Shown here: positions 7,401 to 17,285 of the stretch, piece by piece
Layout: every line of letters starts with the position of its first letter
Numbering within the stretch: position 1 is the first letter of the stretch
From: Anaerolineales bacterium UBA2395
GTDB lineage: Bacteria; Chloroflexota; Anaerolineae; Anaerolineales; Villigracilaceae
Direction: 5' to 3'
DNA length: 57,186 nt
Assembly (NCBI GenBank): GCA_002343775.1
Contig: DDSH01000003.1
Location: forward strand, 1,283 to 58,468
Program-made: the position numbers and the translations under genes
Notes under the pieces: model-generated
What the model was told of the DNA's origin: nothing
What the model saw: only the letters and a program-made list of their open reading frames with translations
The model's database searches: none

Positions 7401-8747
7401 TCAACCGATCTCGTTCCTTTGCACAACGTCCCGATACCACTTCGCGCTGGATTTCAAGATGCGTGTCTGGGTCGGGTAGTCCACATACACAAGCCCGAAG
7501 CGTTTGGAATACCCAAAGCCCCATTCGAAGTTGTCCATCAGCGACCAGGCAAAATAACCCTTGACCGGAATTCCCGCTTCGATCGCCCTATGGACTTGTT
7601 CCAGATGCCGCCGGATGTAGGATACACGCGCCGGGTCATCCACTTCGCCGTCGGCATTGACTTGATCTACGAAGGCTGCCCCGTTTTCTGTGATGTGGAT
7701 GACCGGAAAATCGTAGTCGAAGTACAGGCGTCCAAGGGTTTTGTAAAGACCTTCAGGGAAGACCTCCCAATCCATTTCGGTGATTTCGTCGCCGCGGAAT
7801 ACCGCCCTGGGGGAATTTTCCACCTCGCTGATTTTTTCGGAGCGGGCGATGTTGCGCGTGTAATAATTGACACCAATAAAATCCAGAGGCGTCGAGATCG
7901 TGTCCAGATCACCCTCTTGAACAAATGACATTCCATTGCCGATCTGTTTAACCATGTCGTGAGGATACCCGCGCCCGACCAGCGGGTCGAGGAACCAGCG
8001 GTTGATGTAACCGTCCACCCATGTGGCAGCCGCGCGATCCGCTGCGCTGGGCGATGCCGGGTATTGCGGCGATAAATTCAAGGTGATGCCCACATGGGCA
8101 TTCGGGCTGTTCCTGCGAAGGACCGGCACTGCTTGCCCATGCGCCAGCAGCAAATGATGGGCAGCCGCCACCGCCTCAGCCAAACTCGTATGACCAGGCG
8201 CATGCCTTCCGTGTTCATAGCCCACGAATGCAGATACCCAGGGTTCGTTCAGCGTGATCCAATTTTTCACCCGGTCTCCCAGCACACGGCTGACAATATC
8301 CGCATATTCTACGAAGGCGTCCGCGGTTGCACGAGCCGTCCAGCCGCCTTTGTCTTGCAATATTTGGGGCAGATCCCAATGATACAAGGTGACATATGGT
8401 TCGATATCCAACTTTAACAAACCATCCACCAGCTTGTTGTAAAAATCGAGCCCCGCTTCGTTCACGCTCCCGCTGCCGCTCGGCAGGATGCGGGGCCACG
8501 CAACCGAGAAGCGATACGCCTTCAACCCCAAATCCTTGATGATCTTCAGGTCATCTTCCCAGCGATGATAATGGTCACAAGCAACATCCCCCGTATCTCC
8601 ATCCTGAACCTTACCAGGCGTATGACTGAAACGATCCCAGATGCTCTCCCCTCTGCCATCCTCGTTCCATGCGCCTTCGATCTGATACGAGGCGGTTGCT
8701 GCTCCCCAAATAAAGTCCTTTGGAAATCGAAATTTCTTGTTCTCCAT
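7401..8747 (-). CDS. GH1 beta-glucosidase
   Basis: This 448-residue retaining glycosidase hydrolyses beta-linked glucosides (or galactosides/xylosides) of short oligosaccharides, probably in the cytoplasm because no signal peptide is present. FIWGAATASYQIEG is the family N-terminal signature, TLNEPW holds the acid/base Glu168 and ITENG the nucleophile Glu354. The ATG at MENKKFRF follows GGAGAACACAT; the longer reading frame upstream has no site. It is the last gene of the sugar operon, 26 bp after the GH94 gene, and ends just before a strong terminator. Together with the GH94 enzyme it offers a hydrolytic as well as a phosphorolytic route for cellobiose. Confidence 0.94.
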   Translation of the reverse strand: MENKKFRFPKDFIWGAATASYQIEGAWNEDGRGESIWDRFSHTPGKVQDGDTGDVACDHYHRWEDDLKIIKDLGLKAYRFSVAWPRILPSGSGSVNEAGLDFYNKLVDGLLKLDIEPYVTLYHWDLPQILQDKGGWTARATADAFVEYADIVSRVLGDRVKNWITLNEPWVSAFVGYEHGRHAPGHTSLAEAVAAAHHLLLAHGQAVPVLRRNSPNAHVGITLNLSPQYPASPSAADRAAATWVDGYINRWFLDPLVGRGYPHDMVKQIGNGMSFVQEGDLDTISTPLDFIGVNYYTRNIARSEKISEVENSPRAVFRGDEITEMDWEVFPEGLYKTLGRLYFDYDFPVIHITENGAAFVDQVNADGEVDDPARVSYIRRHLEQVHRAIEAGIPVKGYFAWSLMDNFEWGFGYSKRFGLVYVDYPTQTRILKSSAKWYRDVVQRNEIG

Positions 8748-8773
8748 ATGTGTTCTCCAAACCATCTAAATGA

Positions 8774-11254
8774 TCAGTGCAATGTTACACGCACGCGAAC
8801 TTCCTTTACGCCTTCGCCCGGAAGCGGGATGATATTCCCGTCAATGGGTTTGCCGTCCACTTCGATCTGGACTTCGTTCCCCGAACCTTCTCTTTCGACT
8901 TGAATATCGTATCGGACTCCCCGAAACCTGCGAGCCACCTCAAACCTTTCCCACGCTGACGGGATCACAGGCGCAACCTGCAAACCTTCGTATGTTGGGC
9001 GCACACCGAGGATCCACTGCGTGATAGCCACATAATTCCACGCAGCCGTACCGGTCAGCCAGGAATTCTTTGCCTCGCCATGGGAAGCCGAATCCTTCCC
9101 CGCGATCATCTGGGCATAGACGTATGGCTCGCAGCGATGCACCTCCGCGATCTCCTCGCGCGCCGATGGATTGATGCGCAGGTAATAGTCATACGCCTTT
9201 TCCCCGCGCCCGATTCTTGCCTCGGCGATCATGATCCACGGATTGGTATGGCAGAAAATGCCCGCATTTTCCTTGTACCCCGGCGGGTAGGATGAAATCT
9301 CGCCCAAATGCAAATAATATTTGCTAAAGGCTGGCTGTTGCAAAACAATGCCATGCGGCGTGGCAAGATGTTCCGCCACCGAGTTCAGCGCCTGTTCCGC
9401 CCGGCCATCCCCCACGCCCAACCCCGCCATCACACAGATACCCTGCGGTTCTATGAAGATGCGCCCCTCCTCGTTTACCTTTGAACCGAGCACCTGACCG
9501 AAATCATCGTATGCGCGGCGAAACCATTCGCCATCCCAGCCGGAAGCCCAAACAGCGATCTCCATCTTGGTGGCAGCATCGAGATAGTCACCCGAAGGCG
9601 GGAAGTCAGAAGTCAACCCGATCTTTGATTTTCCATGTTCGATTTGCCGCGTCAATTCAGCCATCTCTCGCGCCGCCAGCACGAACAACCCGGCAATGAA
9701 GACGCTCTCCGCCACTTTGCCATCCTTGTTCGTTGTCGTCTGAAAGGATTGACCCGGCGCATCCGAAAAACAGTTCAGGTTCAGGCAGTCATTCCAATCG
9801 GCACGACCGATCAACGGCAACCCATGCGGACCCAACCGGTCCAGCGTGTATTGGAGCGAACGCTGCAAATGCCCATAAAGGGAATCCTCGCTGCCGGGAC
9901 GGTTGTCGTACACCACCTGTTCAGCGAGAATGCCCCAATCGCCCGTTTCCTTGACGTAAGCGGTCACAGCCAGCACCAGCCACAACGGATCATCGTTGAA
10001 CCCGGATCCAACATCGTTGTTGCCGCGTTTGGTCAGCGGCTGGTATTGATGATACGCCCCGCCCGTCTCCAGTTGTGTGGCTGCCAGATCGAGAAGCCGT
10101 TCGCGCGCCCGCTCCGGGATGAGATGGACGAACCCCAGCAAATCCTGATTCGAGTCGCGGAAACCCATGCCGCGCCCGATACCGCTTTCAAAATACGAAG
10201 CAGAACGACTCATATTGAAGGTGATCATGGTCTGATAGGCGTTCCAAATATTGACCATGCGATTCGTATGCGCATCGGGCGTGTTGACCTGCAAAGTATC
10301 CAGCAATCCATCCCAGTGGACCCGCAGCGACTGAAACGCCCTTTCGACTTCATCCGCATTCAAATATTTTTCCAGGATGGGAAGCACGCCGCATTTGTTG
10401 ATGGTTTGGGAATCGGGCGGATCGAATTTTGCGTCCCTTGGATTCTCGTGATACCCGAGAATGAAGATGACCGTTTTCTGTTCCCCCGCTTTCAATCGCA
10501 TGCTGACATGATGAGAGCCGATCGGCTGCCAGCCATGCGCGATGGAGTTCGCCGAACGACCCGCTTCCACCGCTTTGGGCGAATCCCAACCACGATAGAG
10601 ACCGAGGAAATCTTCACGCTGAGTATCAAAGCCGGTTAGTTCCTCGGAACATGCAAAGTAGGCAAAATGGTCGCGCCGCTCGCGATACTCGGTCTTGTGA
10701 TAGATGACCCCATCCACAACCTCGACCTGACCGATGGAGTAGTTGCGCTGAAAGTTCGTGGCATCGTCCATCGCATCCCATAGATTGAACTCAATGGCGG
10801 AGAAGATGGAAAGATCTGCCTCCTCTTCGCGCCCGTTGACGAGGGTCAGTGCCCAAACTTCAAGGCTTTCCCCCAGCGGCACGAAGTAACGCGTCTGCGC
10901 TTCGATTCCCGCCAGCTTCGAACGGATGATGGTGTACCCCATGCCGTGACGGCATTCATAGAAATCCAACGGCGTACGAGTCGGCATCCAGGTCGGCGAC
11001 CAGGCTCGAGCGGAGGATGAAACGTTATCGCGCAGGTAGATATATCGTCCACCGGAGTCGAGCGGAGCGTTGTTATAGCGATAGCGTGTCAAACGCCGCA
11101 GGCGCGCATCCTTGTAAAACGAGTATCCACCTGCCGTGTTGGATATCAATCCAAAATAAGACTCGCTGCCAAGATAATTGATCCACGGCAGGGGAGTTTC
11201 AGGGGTTTCAATGACATACTCACGCTTTAAATCATCAAAATGACCGTAACGCAT
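8774..11254 (-). CDS. cellobiose phosphorylase (GH94)
   Basis: This cytoplasmic inverting phosphorylase splits cellobiose with phosphate into glucose 1-phosphate and glucose, saving one ATP. The 826 residues have the expected length. The N-terminal beta-sandwich motifs YFGLISNTAGGYSFYKD and RYRYNNAP are present. The (alpha/alpha)6 domain carries FRDSNQDLLGF, RADWNDCLNLN (Asp486-Asp489 region with the catalytic acid) and HRCEPYVYAQMIAGKDS. The latter and NSWLTGTAAWNY are typical of cellobiose rather than cellodextrin or chitobiose phosphorylases, but specificity within GH94 is not certain from motifs. GAGG lies 5 bp before the ATG. It sits between xylulokinase and the GH1 gene. Confidence 0.92.
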   Translation of the reverse strand: MRYGHFDDLKREYVIETPETPLPWINYLGSESYFGLISNTAGGYSFYKDARLRRLTRYRYNNAPLDSGGRYIYLRDNVSSSARAWSPTWMPTRTPLDFYECRHGMGYTIIRSKLAGIEAQTRYFVPLGESLEVWALTLVNGREEEADLSIFSAIEFNLWDAMDDATNFQRNYSIGQVEVVDGVIYHKTEYRERRDHFAYFACSEELTGFDTQREDFLGLYRGWDSPKAVEAGRSANSIAHGWQPIGSHHVSMRLKAGEQKTVIFILGYHENPRDAKFDPPDSQTINKCGVLPILEKYLNADEVERAFQSLRVHWDGLLDTLQVNTPDAHTNRMVNIWNAYQTMITFNMSRSASYFESGIGRGMGFRDSNQDLLGFVHLIPERARERLLDLAATQLETGGAYHQYQPLTKRGNNDVGSGFNDDPLWLVLAVTAYVKETGDWGILAEQVVYDNRPGSEDSLYGHLQRSLQYTLDRLGPHGLPLIGRADWNDCLNLNCFSDAPGQSFQTTTNKDGKVAESVFIAGLFVLAAREMAELTRQIEHGKSKIGLTSDFPPSGDYLDAATKMEIAVWASGWDGEWFRRAYDDFGQVLGSKVNEEGRIFIEPQGICVMAGLGVGDGRAEQALNSVAEHLATPHGIVLQQPAFSKYYLHLGEISSYPPGYKENAGIFCHTNPWIMIAEARIGRGEKAYDYYLRINPSAREEIAEVHRCEPYVYAQMIAGKDSASHGEAKNSWLTGTAAWNYVAITQWILGVRPTYEGLQVAPVIPSAWERFEVARRFRGVRYDIQVEREGSGNEVQIEVDGKPIDGNIIPLPGEGVKEVRVRVTLH

Positions 11255-11299
11255 AACGCCTCGACTGTTTTCGTCACTGCCTGCGCAATGACAGAATGA

Positions 11300-12796
11300 T
11301 TAGAGATTGCTCAACTTCGCAAAACTGGATTTCAATGCCGGGTACAACTCGCGGTACAGCGGATGCACCTTCCGGTAGACCTCCGCATCTTCCTCGACCG
11401 GGAGCGTTTGTCCGGTAATGCGGATGGTTTCCCGGCACGCAGCGGGGACATCCACCCAGGCGCCCGACCCCACCCCCGCCAAAAGAGCCGCACCGAACGC
11501 CGCCCCCTCCGAGGTGTTAACGGTGACCAATTCCGCCTCCAACACCGACGCAAGAATCTGACGCCACAGCGCCCCCTTCGTCCCGCCACCCGAAGCGCGG
11601 ACTTGAGTGATGCCGCCAAGCCCCGCATTTTGGATCAACGTAAAACTATCCTTCAAACCAAACGCCACCCCTTCCAGCACGGCGCGCGTCATGTGGGCGC
11701 GGCTATGACGAAGGGTCAGCCCAATGAAGGAGCCGCGCGCGAGCGGGTCAGGGTACGGTGTGCGTTCACCGCTCAGATATGGCAGGAACAACAAACCTTC
11801 GCATCCGGCTGAAGCGCTTTCCGCTTCCTTAACCAGATCCTCAAAACTCATGTTCGGTGCAAGCGTGTCGCGGTACCATTGCAAACTTCCCGCCGCCGAA
11901 AGCATCACCCCCATGAAATGCCACAACCCCGGCACGGCATGACAAAACGCATGCAGCCTGCCTTCCGGCTCGACCAATGCCGACGGAGTCGTTGCAAAGA
12001 TCACTCCGCTCGTACCGACTGTCAACCCAACGATCCCAGGTTCGACCGCGCCCACTCCCACAGCCTGTGCCGCCTGATCACCGCCGCCCGCCGCGACAGG
12101 CGTACCTGCTTTTAGTCCGGTGGCGGAAGCGGCTTCTTCAGTGATGCGCCCCGTGAATTCGGTCCCTTCGAACGTACGCGGCATCCAGGAGCGATCGATC
12201 TGCAAGGCTTCCAAAACATCCGCAGACCAATCACGCAAGTTCAGGTCGAACAACACGGTACCGGCGCCGTCGGCTTTATCCATCGCATATTCGCCCGTCA
12301 ATTTCAAACGGATGAAATCCTTCGGCAAAAGCACATGCTTCGCCTTTGCATACACCTCGGGCTCGTTCTCCTGCACCCATAAAATTTTCGGCGCGGTAAA
12401 TCCCGTCAACGCCACATTGCCCGTAATCTGGATAAACCGTTCCCTCCCGATGCGCCGATGGATTTCATCGCACTGGCTTTGCGTGCGCTGGTCATTCCAA
12501 AGGATCGCCGGACGAAGGACATTGCCCGACCCATCGAGCAGGACCAGCCCATGCATTTGCCCCGTCAAACCGACGGCAGCGATTCCCTCCCCGCCGATAC
12601 CTGCTTTTTCCAAAACCAAGCGGATACTCGCCGAGACCGCGTCCCACCATTCCAGCGGATCCTGCTCCGACCAGAGCGGCTTCGGCGTTTGAAGCGTGTG
12701 CGGTGAGGATGCGACTGCCACCACCCCGCCATGCGAGTCGATCAGCAGCGCCTTGCTCGAAGTTGTAGACGTATCGATGCCGAGAAAGTAATCCAT
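11300..12796 (-). CDS. xylB: xylulokinase
   Basis: This FGGY-family kinase phosphorylates D-xylulose to xylulose 5-phosphate for the pentose phosphate pathway. GIDTSTTSSKALL is the N-terminal ATP-binding phosphate-1 motif. GLTGQMHGLVLLD is diagnostic of xylulokinases, and ILWNDQRT, GGGDQAAQAVG and RASGGGTKG follow in order. Length is 498 residues, normal for the family. Two starts are possible: the ATG overlapping the preceding stop (12802) or the next ATG (12796). GGAG lies only 2 bp from the first and 8 bp from the second, so the second is preferred. Either way it is translationally coupled to the DUF4380 gene. Confidence 0.94.
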   Translation of the reverse strand: MDYFLGIDTSTTSSKALLIDSHGGVVAVASSPHTLQTPKPLWSEQDPLEWWDAVSASIRLVLEKAGIGGEGIAAVGLTGQMHGLVLLDGSGNVLRPAILWNDQRTQSQCDEIHRRIGRERFIQITGNVALTGFTAPKILWVQENEPEVYAKAKHVLLPKDFIRLKLTGEYAMDKADGAGTVLFDLNLRDWSADVLEALQIDRSWMPRTFEGTEFTGRITEEAASATGLKAGTPVAAGGGDQAAQAVGVGAVEPGIVGLTVGTSGVIFATTPSALVEPEGRLHAFCHAVPGLWHFMGVMLSAAGSLQWYRDTLAPNMSFEDLVKEAESASAGCEGLLFLPYLSGERTPYPDPLARGSFIGLTLRHSRAHMTRAVLEGVAFGLKDSFTLIQNAGLGGITQVRASGGGTKGALWRQILASVLEAELVTVNTSEGAAFGAALLAGVGSGAWVDVPAACRETIRITGQTLPVEEDAEVYRKVHPLYRELYPALKSSFAKLSNL

Positions 12797-12798
12797 AG

Positions 12799-13707
12799 TC
12801 ATTGCTCCAATCCCAATTCTTCGACGAGCGCCTGGACATCCTTCTCATCGCGCGGGCATTGGACACCGCCGAACAAGTCCCAGGTTTCCACATGGGTGAC
12901 CGTTTCCCCCGGCTCCATCGTGCAGATGGGCGCCAGAGTCTCCAATTCAAGAAATCGGTCATTGCAGTAACATTCGCTCGAACTATTGAAATCGAAATAA
13001 GCCGCCTGAGCGTCGTACTTTGCGCGTTTGACAAAGAGAGTTCCATTCAACCAGTATGCCAGCCACCCACGAGGGTTCGGGAAACCGATCTTGAATGCTT
13101 CTTCCATGTCTGCGCGCACGAATACATGGCTTTTCCCAAAACTAACGTTCGGGTTGGACAGATCCGTGTACGACCAAAGCGTCAGCGAACGGCTGGGCAA
13201 CTCCCTCGTATTTTCGCGGGATTGCGGCAGGATCGCCACGCCGCCGGGCTTCAATTGGGTGATCGCCCAGGGAGAGCTCATCACACGCCACAGACCACGA
13301 TTGGTCAACCGATGGGAGATGACCACCTGCGGCAGGTCTTTAGCCAGGCAGATCTCCATGGATTTTTGCATGCCGGTTTTGGCTTCCACATTCTGCGTAA
13401 CAAGCCATCCATTTTCCACGGCGTACATTTCAACGGGGTCGTCATCCGGCTGGTAGGTGCGGCTGGGAATCTCCGGCGCGTGCCACAAGCGATGCCCGCC
13501 ATGAAAGTGATACACACCCGTCCCCGGGCAATCGGTGACAAAATCGGGTAGTTCCGCCAGCAGGTTGTCGCCGCCCGAAAAACGCAAGGAGAGGATGCGA
13601 GGTCCCATCGAACGCGAAATTAAAAGCTGCACGGTCTCGTTTTCCAACCGGACACATTCATGCCCCATAAAATTGACCGTGTCCATGGATGTCGCCAGGC
13701 TCGCCAT
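12799..13707 (-). CDS. DUF4380-like protein, possible sugar mutarotase
   Basis: This protein of about 302 residues has no clear catalytic assignment. It resembles the DUF4380 family, whose members have a galactose-mutarotase-like beta-sandwich fold: LLISRSMGPRILSLRF near the N-terminus, GGHRLWHAPE with an exposed His, and an acidic C-terminal half. Its place between the GH3 glycosidase and xylulokinase suggests a role in handling released sugars, for example anomer conversion before xylose isomerase; this is inference. The ATG overlaps the GH3 stop codon (TGATG), so it is translationally coupled; another ATG lies 21 bp downstream (MDTVNF). The 3' end overlaps the possible first start of xylB. 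Confidence 0.75.
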   Translation of the reverse strand: MASLATSMDTVNFMGHECVRLENETVQLLISRSMGPRILSLRFSGGDNLLAELPDFVTDCPGTGVYHFHGGHRLWHAPEIPSRTYQPDDDPVEMYAVENGWLVTQNVEAKTGMQKSMEICLAKDLPQVVISHRLTNRGLWRVMSSPWAITQLKPGGVAILPQSRENTRELPSRSLTLWSYTDLSNPNVSFGKSHVFVRADMEEAFKIGFPNPRGWLAYWLNGTLFVKRAKYDAQAAYFDFNSSSECYCNDRFLELETLAPICTMEPGETVTHVETWDLFGGVQCPRDEKDVQALVEELGLEQ

Positions 13708-16025
13708 CAAACGGTCACCGGGCAAACGTACACCCGATCCTTTACGAAGGATTTTTTCGCACCCGCGATCTCGAATTCACCATTCAAGCGGATATCTTCG
13801 GACGAGCTCCCCACCATAACAAGAATTCTGCCTGCTTCCAGGCATAACTTCAGGTCGGCATCATAAAAGGCGAGCTGGTCCACGGGCAGGTGGAAGGTCA
13901 GCGCACGCTCCTCATTTGCTCCCAGATGGATGCGCCGATAGCCCTTGAGTTCCTTCACCGGGCGCGGCACACAGGCGAATTCATCCCGTACATAGAGTTG
14001 AACAACTTCATCGCCCGCCATATTGCCGGTATTTCTGACCTTGAGGGAGATATTCACGGTCTCTCCACCCGCAGCCTGCTTCCGGTCGATGGACAGGTCG
14101 CTATACTCGAAGGTCGTGTAACTCAGTCCGTGCCCAAACGAATATAACGGTGTGACCTTCTCGGAGACGTAATCGACATACCAGTTCGACTTCATACCCG
14201 ATGGTTTGGCGTTGTAAAAAATGGGGATCTGCCCAACTGAGCGCGGAAACGTGACCGGCAGTTTTCCGCCGGGATTCCTCTCGCCGAACAAAATGTCTGC
14301 AACGGCATGCCCCCCCTCCTCGCCGGGCAGCCAGGCTTCGAGAATGGCATTTGCATTTTCAGACAGCCAGGGAATGGCATAGGGGCGTCCACTAACCAAC
14401 ACCACCGCAACGGGCTTGCCTGTCGCGAGGACCATCCGTGCTAATTCCTCTTGAACGCCAGGAAGTTTCAGGTCGGCGCTGTCGCGGGTCTCGCCTGTCG
14501 TGGCTGATGGAACCAGACCGGAGTGATCGCCCAGGACCAGCACCACGGCATCCGCCTGTCGGGCGACATTCAACGCTTCTTCAAATCCCGATGTGTCGTC
14601 GCTCAGGTTTTCGCATCCGCGGGCATACATAACATTCGTGTCCGGCGATACGACCTGTTTAATGCCTTCAAGCACACTGATAACTTTTACTTCGTGCCGG
14701 GCGATCTGCGCGGCATCGAGATTTACAAAGTTCGAATCCTTCGGGGATTGGAACTGCAACAACTGCATGGTGGCGGCGTAGGAATAATCGCCGAGTTGAT
14801 TCCTGCCATTGTGGGCATTGGGTCCGATGACGGCAAGGGTCTTGATGTTTTTCTTCAGCGGGAGCAAGCCATCGTTCTTGAGCAAGACCATGCTTTGAGC
14901 GGCGATCTCGCGCGCGAGGCTGCGGTTTTCAGGGGTCTCGAAGACTTCGAGCACGCTTCCTTCGTCGACGTAGGGATTCTCGAACAAACCGAGTTCGATC
15001 TTCTTCCGGAGGTGGCGGCTCACAGCCAGATCCACAGTTTCGAGATTCAAGTCACCCGCCTCCAGCGCGGTACGAAGCGCGTCTCCATAGCAATCGAAGG
15101 TCGGGAGTTCAACGTCGATACCTGCATTGAGCGCCAAACTTCCGGCGAGGGATTTATCCGCAGCCAGATTGTGGAAGTTGTGGATCATCGCCACGGCTTC
15201 ATAATCGGAGACCACAAGACCATCGAAGCCAAGTTCGCCGCGCAGCAGATCGGTGAGGATGCGGCGCGAGACCGCCACCACTTCGCCATCCAGTTCGGGA
15301 TAGGCGTTCATGATGGAGGCGAGCCTGGCATCGCGGATGGCGGCTTGGAACGGCAGGAGGAACACATCGTAAAGTGTGCGCATGCCAAGATGGACAGGTC
15401 CGCAATTGAGCCCGCCCTGGCTCATGCTGTGCCCAATAAAATGTTTGCCGGTTGCCATGACCCCATCCTGGAGATCGTCACCTTGCAATCCGTTGATGTA
15501 TGCCACGCCAAAATGACTGACGAGTGTGGGGTCTTCGCCGAACGTTTCCTCTACGCGCCCCCAACGCGAGTCACGCGAGACATCGAGCACGGGAGCCAAA
15601 CCCTGCTGTGCGCCGATGGCGCGTAATTGCTTGCGGATGGCGGTCGTCATGGCTTGCGCCAATTCAGGTCGGAACGTGCTGGCAAGCCCGAGCATTTGTG
15701 GGAACATCGTGCCGCCGAGGATCATCGGTCCTGAGCAGCATTCCTCGTGCAAGATGGCGGGAACACCAAGCCGCGTATTTTCGACAAGGAATTTTTGGAT
15801 GCGGTTGGCGGCTTTGGCGGCATTGACCGGGTCGAGCGTGGACGCGCCTGCAATCCGGGTGATCTGCCCAATGCCATGATGTAGCTTGTCCGCGATCTTT
15901 ATCTGATCAAGTTCGCCATCGCTTTGCAGTTCGTACATCCAATAGGAACCGATCTGGGCGATCTTTTCATCCAGGGTCATGTCTGCAAGCAATCTGTCTA
16001 CACGTTGTTGTTTGATGGAATTCAT
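13707..16025 (-). CDS. GH3 glycoside hydrolase (beta-glucosidase/beta-xylosidase)
   Basis: This 772-residue GH3 enzyme removes non-reducing beta-linked glucose or xylose. There is no signal peptide, so it should act on imported oligosaccharides in the cytoplasm. Domains in order: TIM barrel (about 1-350) with APVLDVSRDSRWGRVEETFGEDP, GKHFIGH and nucleophile Asp274 in VVSDYEAV; a sandwich domain (about 375-600) with LLKNDGLLPL and EAWLPGEEGG; and a C-terminal fibronectin-III-like domain with PLYSFGHGLSYTTFEYS. Neighbouring xylose isomerase and xylulokinase favour beta-xylosidase activity, but sequence motifs cannot separate it from beta-glucosidase. It follows xylA by 19 bp and couples to the DUF4380 gene. 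Confidence 0.93.
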   Translation of the reverse strand: MNSIKQQRVDRLLADMTLDEKIAQIGSYWMYELQSDGELDQIKIADKLHHGIGQITRIAGASTLDPVNAAKAANRIQKFLVENTRLGVPAILHEECCSGPMILGGTMFPQMLGLASTFRPELAQAMTTAIRKQLRAIGAQQGLAPVLDVSRDSRWGRVEETFGEDPTLVSHFGVAYINGLQGDDLQDGVMATGKHFIGHSMSQGGLNCGPVHLGMRTLYDVFLLPFQAAIRDARLASIMNAYPELDGEVVAVSRRILTDLLRGELGFDGLVVSDYEAVAMIHNFHNLAADKSLAGSLALNAGIDVELPTFDCYGDALRTALEAGDLNLETVDLAVSRHLRKKIELGLFENPYVDEGSVLEVFETPENRSLAREIAAQSMVLLKNDGLLPLKKNIKTLAVIGPNAHNGRNQLGDYSYAATMQLLQFQSPKDSNFVNLDAAQIARHEVKVISVLEGIKQVVSPDTNVMYARGCENLSDDTSGFEEALNVARQADAVVLVLGDHSGLVPSATTGETRDSADLKLPGVQEELARMVLATGKPVAVVLVSGRPYAIPWLSENANAILEAWLPGEEGGHAVADILFGERNPGGKLPVTFPRSVGQIPIFYNAKPSGMKSNWYVDYVSEKVTPLYSFGHGLSYTTFEYSDLSIDRKQAAGGETVNISLKVRNTGNMAGDEVVQLYVRDEFACVPRPVKELKGYRRIHLGANEERALTFHLPVDQLAFYDADLKLCLEAGRILVMVGSSSEDIRLNGEFEIAGAKKSFVKDRVYVCPVTV

Positions 16026-16044
16026 GGCTTCTCGTAGGGTATGG

Positions 16045-17211
16045 CTATCTTGCGCCGAGCAAAATATCGATGGTGAGTTGATCGAGGCGTTCGTATTTCA
16101 GTCCGCGCTTGCCCAATGCCGTGCGGTCAAAGGGCTGCGCGCGGAGTGCGGCTGCTTTTTCAGGGCTGTATTTTCCAAAGTATGGATTCATGGATCCGTC
16201 ATCGGCGTTGATCTCTGCCAGCAGGGATTGAACTTCCGGATCCTGATTGAACTGTTCCGCCTTCTCTTTCAGGATAAGGTAGGTGCGCATGCAGCCCCGG
16301 GCAAAATCTTTCACGCCTTCGTAATCTTCCGTGCGGTATGCGTGCGCATCGAAGTGACGCGGACCGTCGTATTTGACATCCTCGAGGAATTTCACGAGAT
16401 AGAACGCCGCTTTGATATCGCGCGAGCCGAAGCGAAGATCCTGATCGTATCGCCCGGGATACTGATCGTTCAGGTCGATGTGGAACAGCTTGCCAGCCTC
16501 CCATGCCTGCGCAACCGCATGCATGAAGTTGATGCCAGCCATGTGCTCGTGGGCAACTTCGGGGTTCACCCCCACCATCTCGGGATGGTCCAACGTGGCG
16601 ATGAAAGCCAGCATGTGACCAGTAGTGGAGTTGTAAATATCCGCGCGGGGTTCGTTCGGTTTGGCTTCCAGCGCAAAACGCAGGTTGTACTTTTTATCCT
16701 TCACGTACTCGCAGAGGAAGTTCATCGCTTCACGCGAACGTTTGATGGAGTCGGCCGCGCTCTTGCTCGAGTCGGTCTCTGTCCCTTCCCGCCCGCCCCA
16801 AAAAACATAGGTGGTCGCGCCGAATTCCACGCCCAGATCAATGGCATTCATCGTCTTTTGCAGGGCGTAGGCACGTACGCGGGGGTCATTGGATGTAAAG
16901 GCTCCATCTTTGAAGATCGGGTCGCTGAACAGGTTCGTGGTCGCCATCGGTACGACGATTCCGGTTTCGGAAAGGGCTTTGGAAAACTCCTTTTTGATGG
17001 CATCCGCTTCCGTCGGGGTGGCGTCAATGGGGATCAGGTCATTGTCGTGAAAGTTTACGCCGTACGCCCCCACCTCGCCGAGCAGGCGCACAAGGTCTGC
17101 GGGACTTTTCTGCTCCCGGACGGGTCCGCCAAATGGATCGCGACCAATATTGCCAACCGTCCACAATCCAAAGGTGAATTTGTTTTCAGGCGCGGGGGAA
17201 TGATTGAACAT
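16045..17211 (-). CDS. xylA: xylose isomerase
   Basis: This enzyme interconverts D-xylose and D-xylulose with two divalent metal ions, the first committed step of xylose use. The 388-residue length is that of the shorter class I enzymes known from actinobacteria. FGLWTVGNIGRDPFG opens the protein, followed by GVNFHDNDLIP (catalytic His), VFWGGREG, EAKPNEPR (metal ligand Glu), GVNPEVAHEHMAG (metal ligands) and DLNDQYPGRYDQD (metal-binding Asp residues). The ATG of MFNHSPAP was chosen because AAGGAG precedes it; the open frame extends 34 codons further but only as proline-rich noise. A GC-rich hairpin lies 50 bp upstream, separating it from the permease genes. Confidence 0.96.
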   Translation of the reverse strand: MFNHSPAPENKFTFGLWTVGNIGRDPFGGPVREQKSPADLVRLLGEVGAYGVNFHDNDLIPIDATPTEADAIKKEFSKALSETGIVVPMATTNLFSDPIFKDGAFTSNDPRVRAYALQKTMNAIDLGVEFGATTYVFWGGREGTETDSSKSAADSIKRSREAMNFLCEYVKDKKYNLRFALEAKPNEPRADIYNSTTGHMLAFIATLDHPEMVGVNPEVAHEHMAGINFMHAVAQAWEAGKLFHIDLNDQYPGRYDQDLRFGSRDIKAAFYLVKFLEDVKYDGPRHFDAHAYRTEDYEGVKDFARGCMRTYLILKEKAEQFNQDPEVQSLLAEINADDGSMNPYFGKYSPEKAAALRAQPFDRTALGKRGLKYERLDQLTIDILLGAR

Positions 17212-17261
17212 CAGATTACTCCTTGTGAGTTTTGTTTTGGTGAGTGACAACAGTCTCCAAG

Positions 17262-17285
17262 CCCCGCCTCCGCTGGGAGGCGGGG
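17262..17285 (-). other. intercistronic GC-rich hairpin before xylA
   Basis: CCCCGCCTCC and GGAGGCGGGG form a perfect 10-bp stem with a 4-nt loop. On the minus strand it is followed by mixed sequence, not a U-run, so it is more likely an mRNA-stabilising or processing element than a terminator. It sits in the 212-bp gap between the permease and xylA genes, which otherwise holds no convincing gene. Confidence 0.6.

Noticed and set aside
9635..10639. Plus-strand open frame (334 codons) opposite cellobiose phosphorylase
   Set aside because: It is a shadow of the GH94 gene and shows no protein motifs.
15979..17247. Plus-strand open frame (422 codons) opposite xylose isomerase
   Set aside because: The minus strand encodes xylose isomerase with all catalytic motifs; the opposite frame has no family resemblance and no ribosome site.
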